64,000 nt of DNA, taken from Bacteroidales bacterium. Its GTDB lineage: Bacteria; Bacteroidota; Bacteroidia; Bacteroidales; FEN-979. The stretch's first letter is position 1; the number at the start of each line of letters is the position of its first letter. The translations under genes and the position numbers were made by a program. Positions 43,668 through 51,330 of the stretch are shown here, piece by piece. The notes beneath the pieces are model-generated. The model was not told the DNA's origin. It was given only the letters and a program-made list of their open reading frames with translations, and did no database searches. Location of the stretch: contig JALNZC010000006.1 of assembly GCA_023229525.1 (NCBI GenBank), forward strand, positions 81,156-145,155. The letters run 5' to 3'.

Positions 43668-44327
43668 ATGTTATCGAAGGAAATAAAAACCCTGGTCGGG
43701 AAAGAGATCAAACTTGAGTTGAAGCAAAAATATGTGCTTAACGGGATCCTGCTTTACCTCGTATCCACCATTTTTGTTACCTATCTGGCTTTCGAAAACG
43801 TGATCACCTCTGAAACCTGGAATTCGCTTTTCTGGATCATTTTACTGTTTGTCGCCGTTAATGGGATTTCGAAGAGCTTTATCCAGGAAAGCCCGGCGCG
43901 TCACATATATTATTACACCGTTGCAAGTCCGCAGGCTGTGGTACTCTCAAAAATTATTTACAACCTTTTCCTGATGACCATCCTGTCGGCGCTCTCATTT
44001 GTTTTCTTTATCCTGCTGATGGGCAACCAGGTGGTTAATGTTCCGCTTTTTCTTCTGGCGTTGATCCTCGGGAGTTTCGGATTATCCTCAGTCCTGACCA
44101 TGGTAGCAGCCATTGCATCCAGGGCCAGTCATAATTTCTCGTTAATGGCGATCCTTAGTTTTCCTATCGTACTGCCCTTACTGGCTACCTTGATGAAAAT
44201 ATCCCACACTGCGCTCATCAGTACGGATTGGTCAGGAATAGGCGGTTTCATCATTATCCTGATGACAATCAACCTGGCCGTCATCATTCTGGCATATTTG
44301 TTATTTCCGTACCTTTGGCGGGACTGA
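43668..44327 (+). CDS. ccmB: Haem exporter subunit CcmB
   Basis: 219 residues, inner-membrane subunit of the CcmABCD ABC complex of cytochrome c maturation system I. Start set at the ATG at 43668 (MLSKEIKTLVGKEIKLELKQKY); a TTG two codons earlier is possible. Six hydrophobic segments include LLYLVSTIFVTYLAF, FWIILLFVAVNGISKSFIQES (the CcmB signature NGxxxxFxxE/S), YNLFLMTILSALSFVFFILL and SFGLSSVLTMVAAIASRA. No CcmA ATPase is in the window, so it must be encoded elsewhere. ccmC, a ccmD-like gene and ccmE follow. Confidence 0.92.
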   Translation: MLSKEIKTLVGKEIKLELKQKYVLNGILLYLVSTIFVTYLAFENVITSETWNSLFWIILLFVAVNGISKSFIQESPARHIYYYTVASPQAVVLSKIIYNLFLMTILSALSFVFFILLMGNQVVNVPLFLLALILGSFGLSSVLTMVAAIASRASHNFSLMAILSFPIVLPLLATLMKISHTALISTDWSGIGGFIIILMTINLAVIILAYLLFPYLWRD

Positions 44328-44337
44328 ACAAAAACCG

Positions 44338-44403
44338 GATACAGGATACAGGATGCTGGATGCTGGATGCTGGATGACTGGATACTGGATACTGGATACA
44401 GGA
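44338..44403 (+). repeat. Heptamer array, GGATRCW units
   Basis: About nine units between ccmB and ccmC with the G-rich strand on the coding strand. It starts 11 bp after the ccmB stop. Confidence 0.9.
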
Positions 44404-44407
44404 TTCT

Positions 44408-44429
44408 CCCCTCTCCTTAAGGAGAGGGG
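44408..44429. repeat. 22-bp perfect palindrome
   Basis: CCCCTCTCC-TTAA-GGAGAGGGG, self-complementary over its full length, followed by CCAGGGGGTGAGGT. A common kind of extragenic palindrome in Bacteroidota. The flanking repeats at 28241 and 41417 contain a looser version. No T-tract follows, so it is not a simple terminator. Confidence 0.85.
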
Positions 44430-44477
44430 CCAGGGGGTGAGGTGTTAAAATCGTAAATTTAAAAGCGTAAATCGTAA

Positions 44478-45134
44478 ATGGCAAAAAACTGGTGGAAATA
44501 TCTCTCCGGCATCCTCTTACTGTATGCCATTATTGTAGGCTTTATAGTGGGGGTGCCCGATACCATGATTCAGGAAACGATGCGTAACTTGTTTTTTCAT
44601 GTCGGGATGTGGTTTGGCATGTTTTCCATGCTCATCACCGGATTTGTTTATAGCCTGCGATATTTGAGGAAATTTGATGAAAGGGAAGATATCATGGCGG
44701 TTGAATCGGTAAATGTGGGTCTTATGTTTGGATTCCTTGGAATTTTTACAGGAATGATCTGGGCCAATTTCACCTGGGGATCTCCATGGGTAAAAGATCC
44801 GAAGCTGAATGGCGCTGCAGTCGGCCTATTCATTTACCTTGCTTATATGATATTGCGCGGGTCGATTGATGATGTTCACAAACGTGCAAAAGTCGGAGCT
44901 GTTTATAATATCTTCGCTTTTATTCTCTGGATCGTATTTGTTTTGATTTTGCCCCGTCTGGCCGGCGAAAGCATCCATCCGGGCAAGGATTCTCCGCCGA
45001 TACTGCCTATGCATCTCGAACCTTCCATGCGGATCGTCTTTTATCCCGCTATGATCGGCTGGATATTGCTTGGATTCTGGATCAGGAATATCAGGGTGAG
45101 AATCAGGAGAATTCAGTTGAAACTTGAAGATTGA
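44478..45134 (+). CDS. ccmC: Cytochrome c biogenesis protein CcmC
   Basis: 218 residues, integral inner-membrane haem-handling protein (CcmC/CcsA family) that loads haem on CcmE. Hydrophobic segments: LLLYAIIVGFIVGV, LFFHVGMWFGMFSMLITGFVYSL (with His of the first haem-ligand helix), VGLMFGFLGIFTGMIWANF, the tryptophan-rich motif TWGSPWVKDPKLNGAAVGLF, AVYNIFAFILWIVFVLIL, and HLEPSMRIVFYPAMIGWILLGFWI with the second His. The WWD-type motif is shortened but clear. The ATG sits inside a CGTAAAT-type heptamer run that ends at the start codon. Confidence 0.93.
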   Translation: MAKNWWKYLSGILLLYAIIVGFIVGVPDTMIQETMRNLFFHVGMWFGMFSMLITGFVYSLRYLRKFDEREDIMAVESVNVGLMFGFLGIFTGMIWANFTWGSPWVKDPKLNGAAVGLFIYLAYMILRGSIDDVHKRAKVGAVYNIFAFILWIVFVLILPRLAGESIHPGKDSPPILPMHLEPSMRIVFYPAMIGWILLGFWIRNIRVRIRRIQLKLED

Positions 45135-45347
45135 GATGCTGGATGCAGGATGCAGGATGCAGGATGCAGGATGCAGGATACAGGATACAGGATACAGGAT
45201 ACAGGATGCAGGATACAGGATGCAGGATGCTGGATTGAGGAATGTATTAGATTAAAACAGTTTTACATTTTGAATTTTAATTTTGAGATTTGACTTTTGA
45301 ATTTTGAATTTTTTTAACTTCTGACTTTTGACTTTTAACTTTTCATT
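45135..45347 (+). repeat. Composite satellite element, copy 2
   Basis: GGATRCW heptamers (45137-45235), a core around 45232-45270 (GGATTGAGG, AACAGTTTTAC), then TTTTGAN/ACTTCTG units and TTTTAACTTTT just before the ccmD-like ATG. Same order and core as the minus-strand copy at 18844-19082, which is likewise oriented with the transcription direction of the following gene. Confidence 0.88.
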
Positions 45348-45494
45348 ATGGAATCTTACGGTAAAATATTTGTCGTTGTCGCCGTTTTATCGGTTATTCT
45401 GGTAGGAATATTTATCTATCTTTTTTTCATGGACCGGAAGATTGGAAAACTTGAAAAAGAGGTGGAGGATAAAATCGCAAATACCCGGAAATGA
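45348..45494 (+). CDS. CcmD-like small haem exporter protein
   Basis: 48 residues, below usual ORF cut-offs. One transmembrane helix (residues ~6-27, KIFVVVAVLSVILVGIFIYLF) followed by a charged helix (MDRKIGKLEKEVEDKIANTRK). Size, one helix plus charged tail, and place between ccmC and ccmE are those of CcmD, which tethers CcmE to CcmC. Its TGA overlaps the ccmE ATG (ATGA, 45491-45494), so translation is coupled. Sequence is too short for homology by eye; the call rests on context and topology. Confidence 0.75.
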   Translation: MESYGKIFVVVAVLSVILVGIFIYLFFMDRKIGKLEKEVEDKIANTRK

Positions 45495-45898
45495 AAACAA
45501 TTCACATCATTATTATTCTTTTCCTTGTGGTGATTATTGCCGTGGTGATCACTACCATGACCGATTCAAATACCTACTCTAACTTTGCAGAAGCGTCTGC
45601 AAAACCAGGGAAGGAGTTGCATATCATCGGGATACTGAATCGTTCCAAACCCATTGAATATGATGCCCTGAAAAATGCCAATCAGTTCTCCTTTTATATG
45701 ATCGACGATAAGGGAATTGAGAAAAAGGTCGTTTATAGCAATGCAAAACCGCAGGATTTTGAGAAATCCGAAAAAGTAGTTCTCATCGGATCCATGCAGG
45801 GCGACCAGTTTGTTGCAAAAAGCCTCTTGCTTAAATGTCCGTCGAAATATAAGGGTAAGCAACCCACGACGTTCAGCGAAAAGAAGTTTGGGGAGTAG
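45491..45898 (+). CDS. ccmE: Haem chaperone CcmE, CxxxY variant
   Basis: 135 residues, periplasmic haem chaperone anchored by an N-terminal helix (IIIILFLVVIIAVVIT). OB-fold beta-barrel: SNFAEASAKPGKELHIIGILN, QFSFYMID, KVVYSNAKPQDFEKSEKVVLIGSM, FVAKSLLLKCPSKY. The standard haem-binding His of the HxxxY motif is Cys here: Cys116-Pro-Ser-Lys-Tyr120 (codon TGT at 45836-45838). CxxxY CcmE proteins are known from archaea and Desulfovibrio, where Cys binds haem. ccmF and other late ccm genes are not in the window. Confidence 0.9.
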   Translation: MKTIHIIIILFLVVIIAVVITTMTDSNTYSNFAEASAKPGKELHIIGILNRSKPIEYDALKNANQFSFYMIDDKGIEKKVVYSNAKPQDFEKSEKVVLIGSMQGDQFVAKSLLLKCPSKYKGKQPTTFSEKKFGE

Positions 45899-45938
45899 GC
45901 GCTGGCAGATAAGAGAGAAGGGAAAGGAGATTGAAAAG

Positions 45939-47852
45939 ATGGTTGGCAAATCCTTATTTGATTTTGTTGCTGCCCTCGAATCTGAAGGGGAGTTATTACG
46001 TGTAACGGATTTTGTTTCACCGCGTCTTGAGATTACCGAAATAGCTGACCGGATGGTGAAACACGGAGGCCCGGCATTGCTTTTCGAAAACAATGGAACG
46101 GCTTTCCCCCTGCTCATCAACGCTTATGCATCCGACAGGCGTATATGTATGGCGCTGGGAGTGAATCATCTCGACGATATATCCGGGGATATAGAGCATC
46201 TTTTCCACAAATTCACTGATCCGCGAAACGGTTTTCTTGAAAAATTAAAAATATTGCCTGTTTTGGCAAACCTCTCCTCTTGGTTTCCCAAATCAATCAC
46301 CGGAAAAGGAGCATGTCAGGAAATCGTGATGGAAAAACCCGATTTGTCGCAGTTGCCTGTTCTTACATGCTGGCCGGCCGATGGAGGACCTTTCATCACC
46401 CTGCCTTGTGTGCATACAAAGGACCCGGAATCCGGTATCCGGAACCTGGGGATGTACCGCATGCAGGTTTTCGGACCTGATCTTACCGGAATGCATTGGC
46501 ATTTACATAAAGGTTCGGCCCATCATTATGATAAATATAAAAGGCTAGGAAGGCGGATGCCTGTTACCGTAACACTTGGAGGAGACCCGGTTTATGCGTA
46601 TACAGCCACGGCTCCTTTACCCGAAAATCTTGATGAATATTTTCTCGCCGGATTTTTGCGCCGTAAAAAAGTTTGCATGGTACATTGCCTGACAAACGAA
46701 CTGGAAGTTCCATCAGACGTCGATTTCGTGATTGAAGGATACATTGATCCTTCGGAAGATTTTATCCTCGAAGGCCCTTTTGGAGATCATACGGGATTTT
46801 ATTCACTGGCAGAAAATTACCCACGGTTCCATGTTACTTGTATCACTCATCGTAAAAACGCCATATATCCGGCAACCATCGTGGGTATTCCTCCTCAGGA
46901 GGATGGCTGGTTAGGGAAAGCAACGGAACACGTATTCCGCCTGCCCATCAAAATGACGGTCGCTCCGGAAATTGAAAACATACATATGCCGGTCGAGGGT
47001 GTTTTTCATAATATCGCCCTCGTATCCATAGAAAAAATGTACCCCGGGCAAGCGCCAAAGATCATGAGCTCATTGTGGGGCGCAGGGCAGATGATGTTCA
47101 ATAAAATCATGGTGGTCGTTGATGCAGGTACCGACCTATATGACTACCGGCAAATTGCCCGGATCATTTCTGCAAAGATCGATCCTCTCAAGGATGTTCA
47201 TTTCCTTCACGGCCCGGCCGATATCCTCGATCACTCCAGCTCACAGTTTGCTTATGGCAGCAAGGTTGGAATTGATGCAACCGCCAAATTACAGGGTGAG
47301 AATACGGAGCAATCTGATCCAGGCAAACCGGAAATCTGTGAAAATTCTATCCTGCAGGCTTTTCCTGAAATCAGGGACATCCGTTCCGACCTTTTATCAC
47401 AGGGTATTTCGCTGGTAATTATTTCCTTCAGAAAGACAAAAAAAAGCCATGTTCGTCATATGGCATCAAAAATCCTCCGAAAGGAATGGGTTAGAAATGT
47501 GAAATTCATTCTCTTTACCGATGATCTGTGCGATCTCTCCAAGCTTTCACTGATCGTCTGGCTCACGGCCAATAACCTGGATCCCATGCGTGACTGTTTT
47601 TATCTTGAAAATGCACCCGGGGTCCGTTACCCGATCATTTGCCTGGACGGTACCCGTAAAACAAGGGAACTGGATGATTTTAACCGCGACTGGCCCAACA
47701 TAATCGTCATGGATGACACCACGATCAAGAACATTGATAAACGATGGGAATCTTTACACTTAGGATCTCCGATTCCATCGCCATCATTGCAATTTAAATC
47801 ACTGGTAATCAATGACGGCCCGGGTGTAAATCAGGAATATTCGAATAAATAA
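45939..47852 (+). CDS. UbiD-family decarboxylase, menaquinone biosynthesis type
   Basis: 637 residues from MVGKSLFDFVAALESEGEL; the frame reaches back into ccmE but has no family similarity there. UbiD-like prenyl-FMN decarboxylase, longer than classical UbiD by a ~150-residue C-terminal part, as in menaquinone (futalosine pathway) decarboxylases of Bacteroidota. Motifs: DGGPFITLPCVHTKDPESG, the catalytic-region LEGPFGDHTGFYSLAENYP, YPATIVGIPPQEDGWLGKATEH, and SLWGAGQMMFNKIMVVVD. Position after ccm genes links it to respiratory metabolism. The exact substrate is inferred from subfamily likeness. Confidence 0.85.
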   Translation: MVGKSLFDFVAALESEGELLRVTDFVSPRLEITEIADRMVKHGGPALLFENNGTAFPLLINAYASDRRICMALGVNHLDDISGDIEHLFHKFTDPRNGFLEKLKILPVLANLSSWFPKSITGKGACQEIVMEKPDLSQLPVLTCWPADGGPFITLPCVHTKDPESGIRNLGMYRMQVFGPDLTGMHWHLHKGSAHHYDKYKRLGRRMPVTVTLGGDPVYAYTATAPLPENLDEYFLAGFLRRKKVCMVHCLTNELEVPSDVDFVIEGYIDPSEDFILEGPFGDHTGFYSLAENYPRFHVTCITHRKNAIYPATIVGIPPQEDGWLGKATEHVFRLPIKMTVAPEIENIHMPVEGVFHNIALVSIEKMYPGQAPKIMSSLWGAGQMMFNKIMVVVDAGTDLYDYRQIARIISAKIDPLKDVHFLHGPADILDHSSSQFAYGSKVGIDATAKLQGENTEQSDPGKPEICENSILQAFPEIRDIRSDLLSQGISLVIISFRKTKKSHVRHMASKILRKEWVRNVKFILFTDDLCDLSKLSLIVWLTANNLDPMRDCFYLENAPGVRYPIICLDGTRKTRELDDFNRDWPNIIVMDDTTIKNIDKRWESLHLGSPIPSPSLQFKSLVINDGPGVNQEYSNK

Positions 47853-47863
47853 AATAATTAATG

Positions 47864-47871
47864 TAATTTTG
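47864..47871 (+). promoter_or_regulatory. -7 box of the TonB receptor at 47891
   Basis: TAATTTTG, 19 bp before the ATG at 47891. Confidence 0.45.
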
Positions 47872-47890
47872 ACTTTTTAATTAAAAATGG

Positions 47891-50311
47891 ATGAGGCAAT
47901 TTTCCCTTTTCATAAGTTTTCTGTTATCGTTTATCTTTCTCGCTTTTTTAGGACTGTTCGGTCAAACCCTTACGGTTGTAAAGGGAAAGTTGACCGATGC
48001 TGTAAATTCCGATGCTGTTCCTTTTGCTAATATTGGTATAAAGGGGAAAGCCATTGCTACTTTTACCGACGAAAACGGCTATTATAAACTGGAAATGACG
48101 AAAGGTGATCATGTGATCGTTGTTTCCTGCATTGGTTATGAAAAACTTGAAGAACCGGTCAATATTCCCGGCGACAACAAGGTGGTAACATTGAATATAA
48201 AACTTAATCCAACAGTACAGGAACTCAGTACTGTAGTGGTTTCCGGTTCCAGGTATGAACAGAAAATTGAAGAATCGATTGCTACAATAGAAGTGCTCAA
48301 AGCCAGGAACATACAATCATCCAATCCAACCAGCGTTGACCAGGCCATTGACAAGATACCCGGTATTGTTATCGTTGATAATGAACCCCAAATCCGGGGA
48401 GGAAGCGGTTTCAGTTCAGGTTTGGGGAGCCGGGTCATGGTCATGGTTGATGAAATACCCATGCTCAGAGGAGATGCCGGAAGACCTGACTGGGGATTCC
48501 TTCCGGTGGATGATATTGAACAGATAGAACTTGTTAAAGGAGCCTCTTCTGTAGTTTATGGATCCTCAGCTATTACAGGAGCAATCAATATCAGAACGAC
48601 ATACCCTAAGTCTATACCAGAGACCAAATTAAATACGTTTTTTGGTATTTACAGTAAACCACAAAGGAAATATACGACCCCATGGTCAGGGTTTAATCCG
48701 TTACAGTATGGGGTATCGATTTCCCACCTTCAGCAGTTTGACAACATTGATCTGAGTGTCGGGATGAGTTATTTCGACGACCAGGGATATATCAGTGGAG
48801 TACCTGAAGCAGCTTCGGATACTGCCTTCAATAAAGGTGAATTCATCAAACGTGCCAAGGTCTATTTCAATGCCAGAGTGAGAAATAAAAAGGTTAAAGG
48901 CCTCACTTACGGTTTGAATGGAAATTTTATGTATAACGAAAGCGCTGAAACCTATTTTTGGTATGATGCCGACACAAATATATACAAGTCATATCCGGGC
49001 GCTTTATCCTATTTTAAAGTATTCAGCTTTTACGTTGATCCATATATAAAATATTTCGATGCAAAAGGCAATCAGTTCAGTTTCAAGAACCGGGTGTATT
49101 ATGGAAATACCTTTGCTACGAATAATCAATCGAACCGTTATACCACTATGTTTAATGAACTTAAATACAGCCGGAAGTTCAGTAAACTAGGGGAGCTGAC
49201 CCTGGTTGCAGGGATCATGAATGCATATTCGCATTCCGAAGGACAAGTTTTCAGCGGTATCCTGGCATCCGACGGTACAACCACAGCCAATCAGTCAGGA
49301 ACGTTCGATTCTGAAAACCTTGGGATATATATCCAGATTTCGAAGAAGTTTTTCAAGCGTCTCACTGTTGAAGCGGGAGGAAGGTTTGAATATTACAAAA
49401 TTGTTGATCTGACCGAAAGCAAACCGATTGTCAGGGCCGGAGTCAACTTTCAGGCTGCAAAAGGAACGTACATCAGGGCTTCTGCCGGACAAGGTTATCG
49501 TGCGCCAAGTATTGGTGAAAGATATATTACAACCAATTCCGGCGGATTTGGGTTTTATCCGAACCCTCAGTTACAATCAGAAACTTGCAATTCCTATGAA
49601 TTGGGAATAAAACAACTTTTTAAGATTGGAAAATTTGCCGGCATGCTTGATTTCGCCGGATTTTATGAGAATTACTGGAATTATGTGGAATTCAATTTCG
49701 GGGTCTGGGGACATGGTCAGATCGACAAAAGTATTGGGTTCAAATTTCTGAATACGGGTCCGGCACAAATATATGGAGGAGATTTCACGTTTGCCGGTGA
49801 AGGTAAACTGTCGCGGAATCTTGACCTTTCGATGCTCCTGGGGTACACTTATACCATTCCAAAGGCAACTAAACCCGACGAAGTTTATTATGCGAATTTT
49901 GAAACCTCCACCCAAAAAACAAGGTATTATACGTATGCAAATACCTCAACTGATACCACCAACAATATCCTGAAATATCGTATCCAGCACCTTGTAAAAT
50001 CCGACTTTCAATTTACGTATAAAAAAAGATTATCCGCTGGAATTACCGGAAGGTACTACGGCTATATGAAAAATATCGACATTTTTCTTTACCAGCTTGA
50101 TACCCCGAAAGCAATGCATTCGGGGATTGTCAAATACCGGCAGGAACATAATGGCGGTAACTTCATTGTAGATTTCAGGATCGGGTATGTGTTTGGTATA
50201 TTTAAAGTCTCCATGATTGTCAATAATCTAATGGATACCGAATATTCCCTGCGGCCCATCACCATCGAGGCGCCAAGGACAACCTCCTTGCAGGTATTGT
50301 TAAACATTTAA
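47891..50311 (+). CDS. TonB-dependent receptor
   Basis: 806-residue outer-membrane receptor. Signal peptide FSLFISFLLSFIFLAFLGLFGQ, carboxypeptidase-like domain (VVKGKLTDAVNSDAVPFANIGIKG, VSCIGYEKLEEPVN), plug with TonB-dependent signatures (STVVVSGSRYEQKIEESIAT, QIRGGSGFSSGLGSRVMVMVDEIPMLRGDAG, IELVKGASSVVYGSSAITGAIN), barrel with RAGVNFQAAKGTYIRASAGQGYRAP and the C-terminal strand of TonB barrels ending TTSLQVLLNI. Its partner 30 bp downstream is a small T9SS protein, so the two may work together. Substrate unknown; the RYRAPSIGER-type loop occurs in siderophore and vitamin receptors but does not decide. Confidence 0.92.
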   Translation: MRQFSLFISFLLSFIFLAFLGLFGQTLTVVKGKLTDAVNSDAVPFANIGIKGKAIATFTDENGYYKLEMTKGDHVIVVSCIGYEKLEEPVNIPGDNKVVTLNIKLNPTVQELSTVVVSGSRYEQKIEESIATIEVLKARNIQSSNPTSVDQAIDKIPGIVIVDNEPQIRGGSGFSSGLGSRVMVMVDEIPMLRGDAGRPDWGFLPVDDIEQIELVKGASSVVYGSSAITGAINIRTTYPKSIPETKLNTFFGIYSKPQRKYTTPWSGFNPLQYGVSISHLQQFDNIDLSVGMSYFDDQGYISGVPEAASDTAFNKGEFIKRAKVYFNARVRNKKVKGLTYGLNGNFMYNESAETYFWYDADTNIYKSYPGALSYFKVFSFYVDPYIKYFDAKGNQFSFKNRVYYGNTFATNNQSNRYTTMFNELKYSRKFSKLGELTLVAGIMNAYSHSEGQVFSGILASDGTTTANQSGTFDSENLGIYIQISKKFFKRLTVEAGGRFEYYKIVDLTESKPIVRAGVNFQAAKGTYIRASAGQGYRAPSIGERYITTNSGGFGFYPNPQLQSETCNSYELGIKQLFKIGKFAGMLDFAGFYENYWNYVEFNFGVWGHGQIDKSIGFKFLNTGPAQIYGGDFTFAGEGKLSRNLDLSMLLGYTYTIPKATKPDEVYYANFETSTQKTRYYTYANTSTDTTNNILKYRIQHLVKSDFQFTYKKRLSAGITGRYYGYMKNIDIFLYQLDTPKAMHSGIVKYRQEHNGGNFIVDFRIGYVFGIFKVSMIVNNLMDTEYSLRPITIEAPRTTSLQVLLNI

Positions 50312-50340
50312 AATTAAATAATCCATTAAAACAGCATCAT

Positions 50341-51309
50341 ATGAAAAAAGTAGTTTTACTCTTATCTGTATTCATGTTTGGATTCTGCGCGCTCAACCAT
50401 GCACAGATCATTTTACCAGACGGTAATTTCGAAAGTTGGAGCTTATATACACCAGTTCCCCCGTCGTCACCTTTCTATGAACCAACAGGTGGTTTCTTTA
50501 AAACCCTGAATATTCTTGATACCATTCCAACACCTCCCGGTATTACCGCTTACCGGTGCGATACCGCCCATACGGGGTCCTATTCGGTCCGCTGTATCAC
50601 CAGGAAAATTGATCTTTTAAGCATTTTAATCCCCGGCGTGGTTGGTAATATCAGAATCAAATGGACAAACAATTCTGCCGTTCTCGGATCACCTTTTAAC
50701 TGGGCAACCAAACCATTGCGTTTCCAGGGTTATTACAAATCTTACCCGCTTAACGGAGACTCAACAGGAGCCATTCTTCTTCTTTCAAAATGGAATGCGT
50801 CGTCATTGAAAAGGGATACCATTGCCTATAACAAACTTGTTTTCCATGGAATAATACCTGAATGGACCAAGTTCGATACTGCCATAATTTATAGAACGAC
50901 AACGGTGATGCCCGATTCCATAACCATCCTGTTATTATCTTGCGCAGGTTATAATGCTACCGTTATGTATGGATCGGTCGGACAGATTGGAAGCCAGGCT
51001 TTATTTGATGATGTGACAATCACAGGAGTACCTCCCTATGCAGTTGAAAACCTGATGAATCAGTCAATGAGACTCACTATAAACCCCAATCCTGCTTCAG
51101 ATTATATTTATGTAAACCTTGAACGGACAGTAAAAGACGGTCGTTTAGAAATCTATGATACCCAGGGGCGTCTGATTTCGAAATTTCAAATGCCGGATGT
51201 AACCGGACGTTTTAGCATAAGCTCACTTTCTGCCGGTATGTATTACTATCGTTTCAGTGATTCTGACCATACATTGACATCCGGTTCATTTATCATCAAC
51301 AGGCAATAA
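50341..51309 (+). CDS. PCMD-like secreted protein with T9SS sorting domain
   Basis: 322 residues. Signal peptide VVLLLSVFMFGFCALNHAQ, then an N-terminal LPDGNFESWSLYTP and a beta-sandwich segment (GSYSVRCITRKI, KPLRFQGYYKSYPLNGDSTGAI, ALFDDVTITG) that resembles the putative carbohydrate metabolism domain often found as a lipoprotein beside TonB receptors. C-terminal T9SS domain: INPNPASDYIYVNLERTVKDGRLEIYDTQGRLI, SLSAGMYYYRFSDSDHTLTSGSFIINRQ. It lies 29 bp after a TonB receptor and 21 bp before rocD. Surface binding protein is likely; ligand unknown. Confidence 0.78.
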   Translation: MKKVVLLLSVFMFGFCALNHAQIILPDGNFESWSLYTPVPPSSPFYEPTGGFFKTLNILDTIPTPPGITAYRCDTAHTGSYSVRCITRKIDLLSILIPGVVGNIRIKWTNNSAVLGSPFNWATKPLRFQGYYKSYPLNGDSTGAILLLSKWNASSLKRDTIAYNKLVFHGIIPEWTKFDTAIIYRTTTVMPDSITILLLSCAGYNATVMYGSVGQIGSQALFDDVTITGVPPYAVENLMNQSMRLTINPNPASDYIYVNLERTVKDGRLEIYDTQGRLISKFQMPDVTGRFSISSLSAGMYYYRFSDSDHTLTSGSFIINRQ

Positions 51310-51330
51310 TCATCTCAATACTTTACAACT

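Noticed and set aside
45810..45938. 43-codon extension of the UbiD-type gene into ccmE
   Set aside because: Basic, family-unlike sequence (RRNIRVSNPRRSAKR) overlapping ccmE; MVGKSLFDFV is the sensible start.
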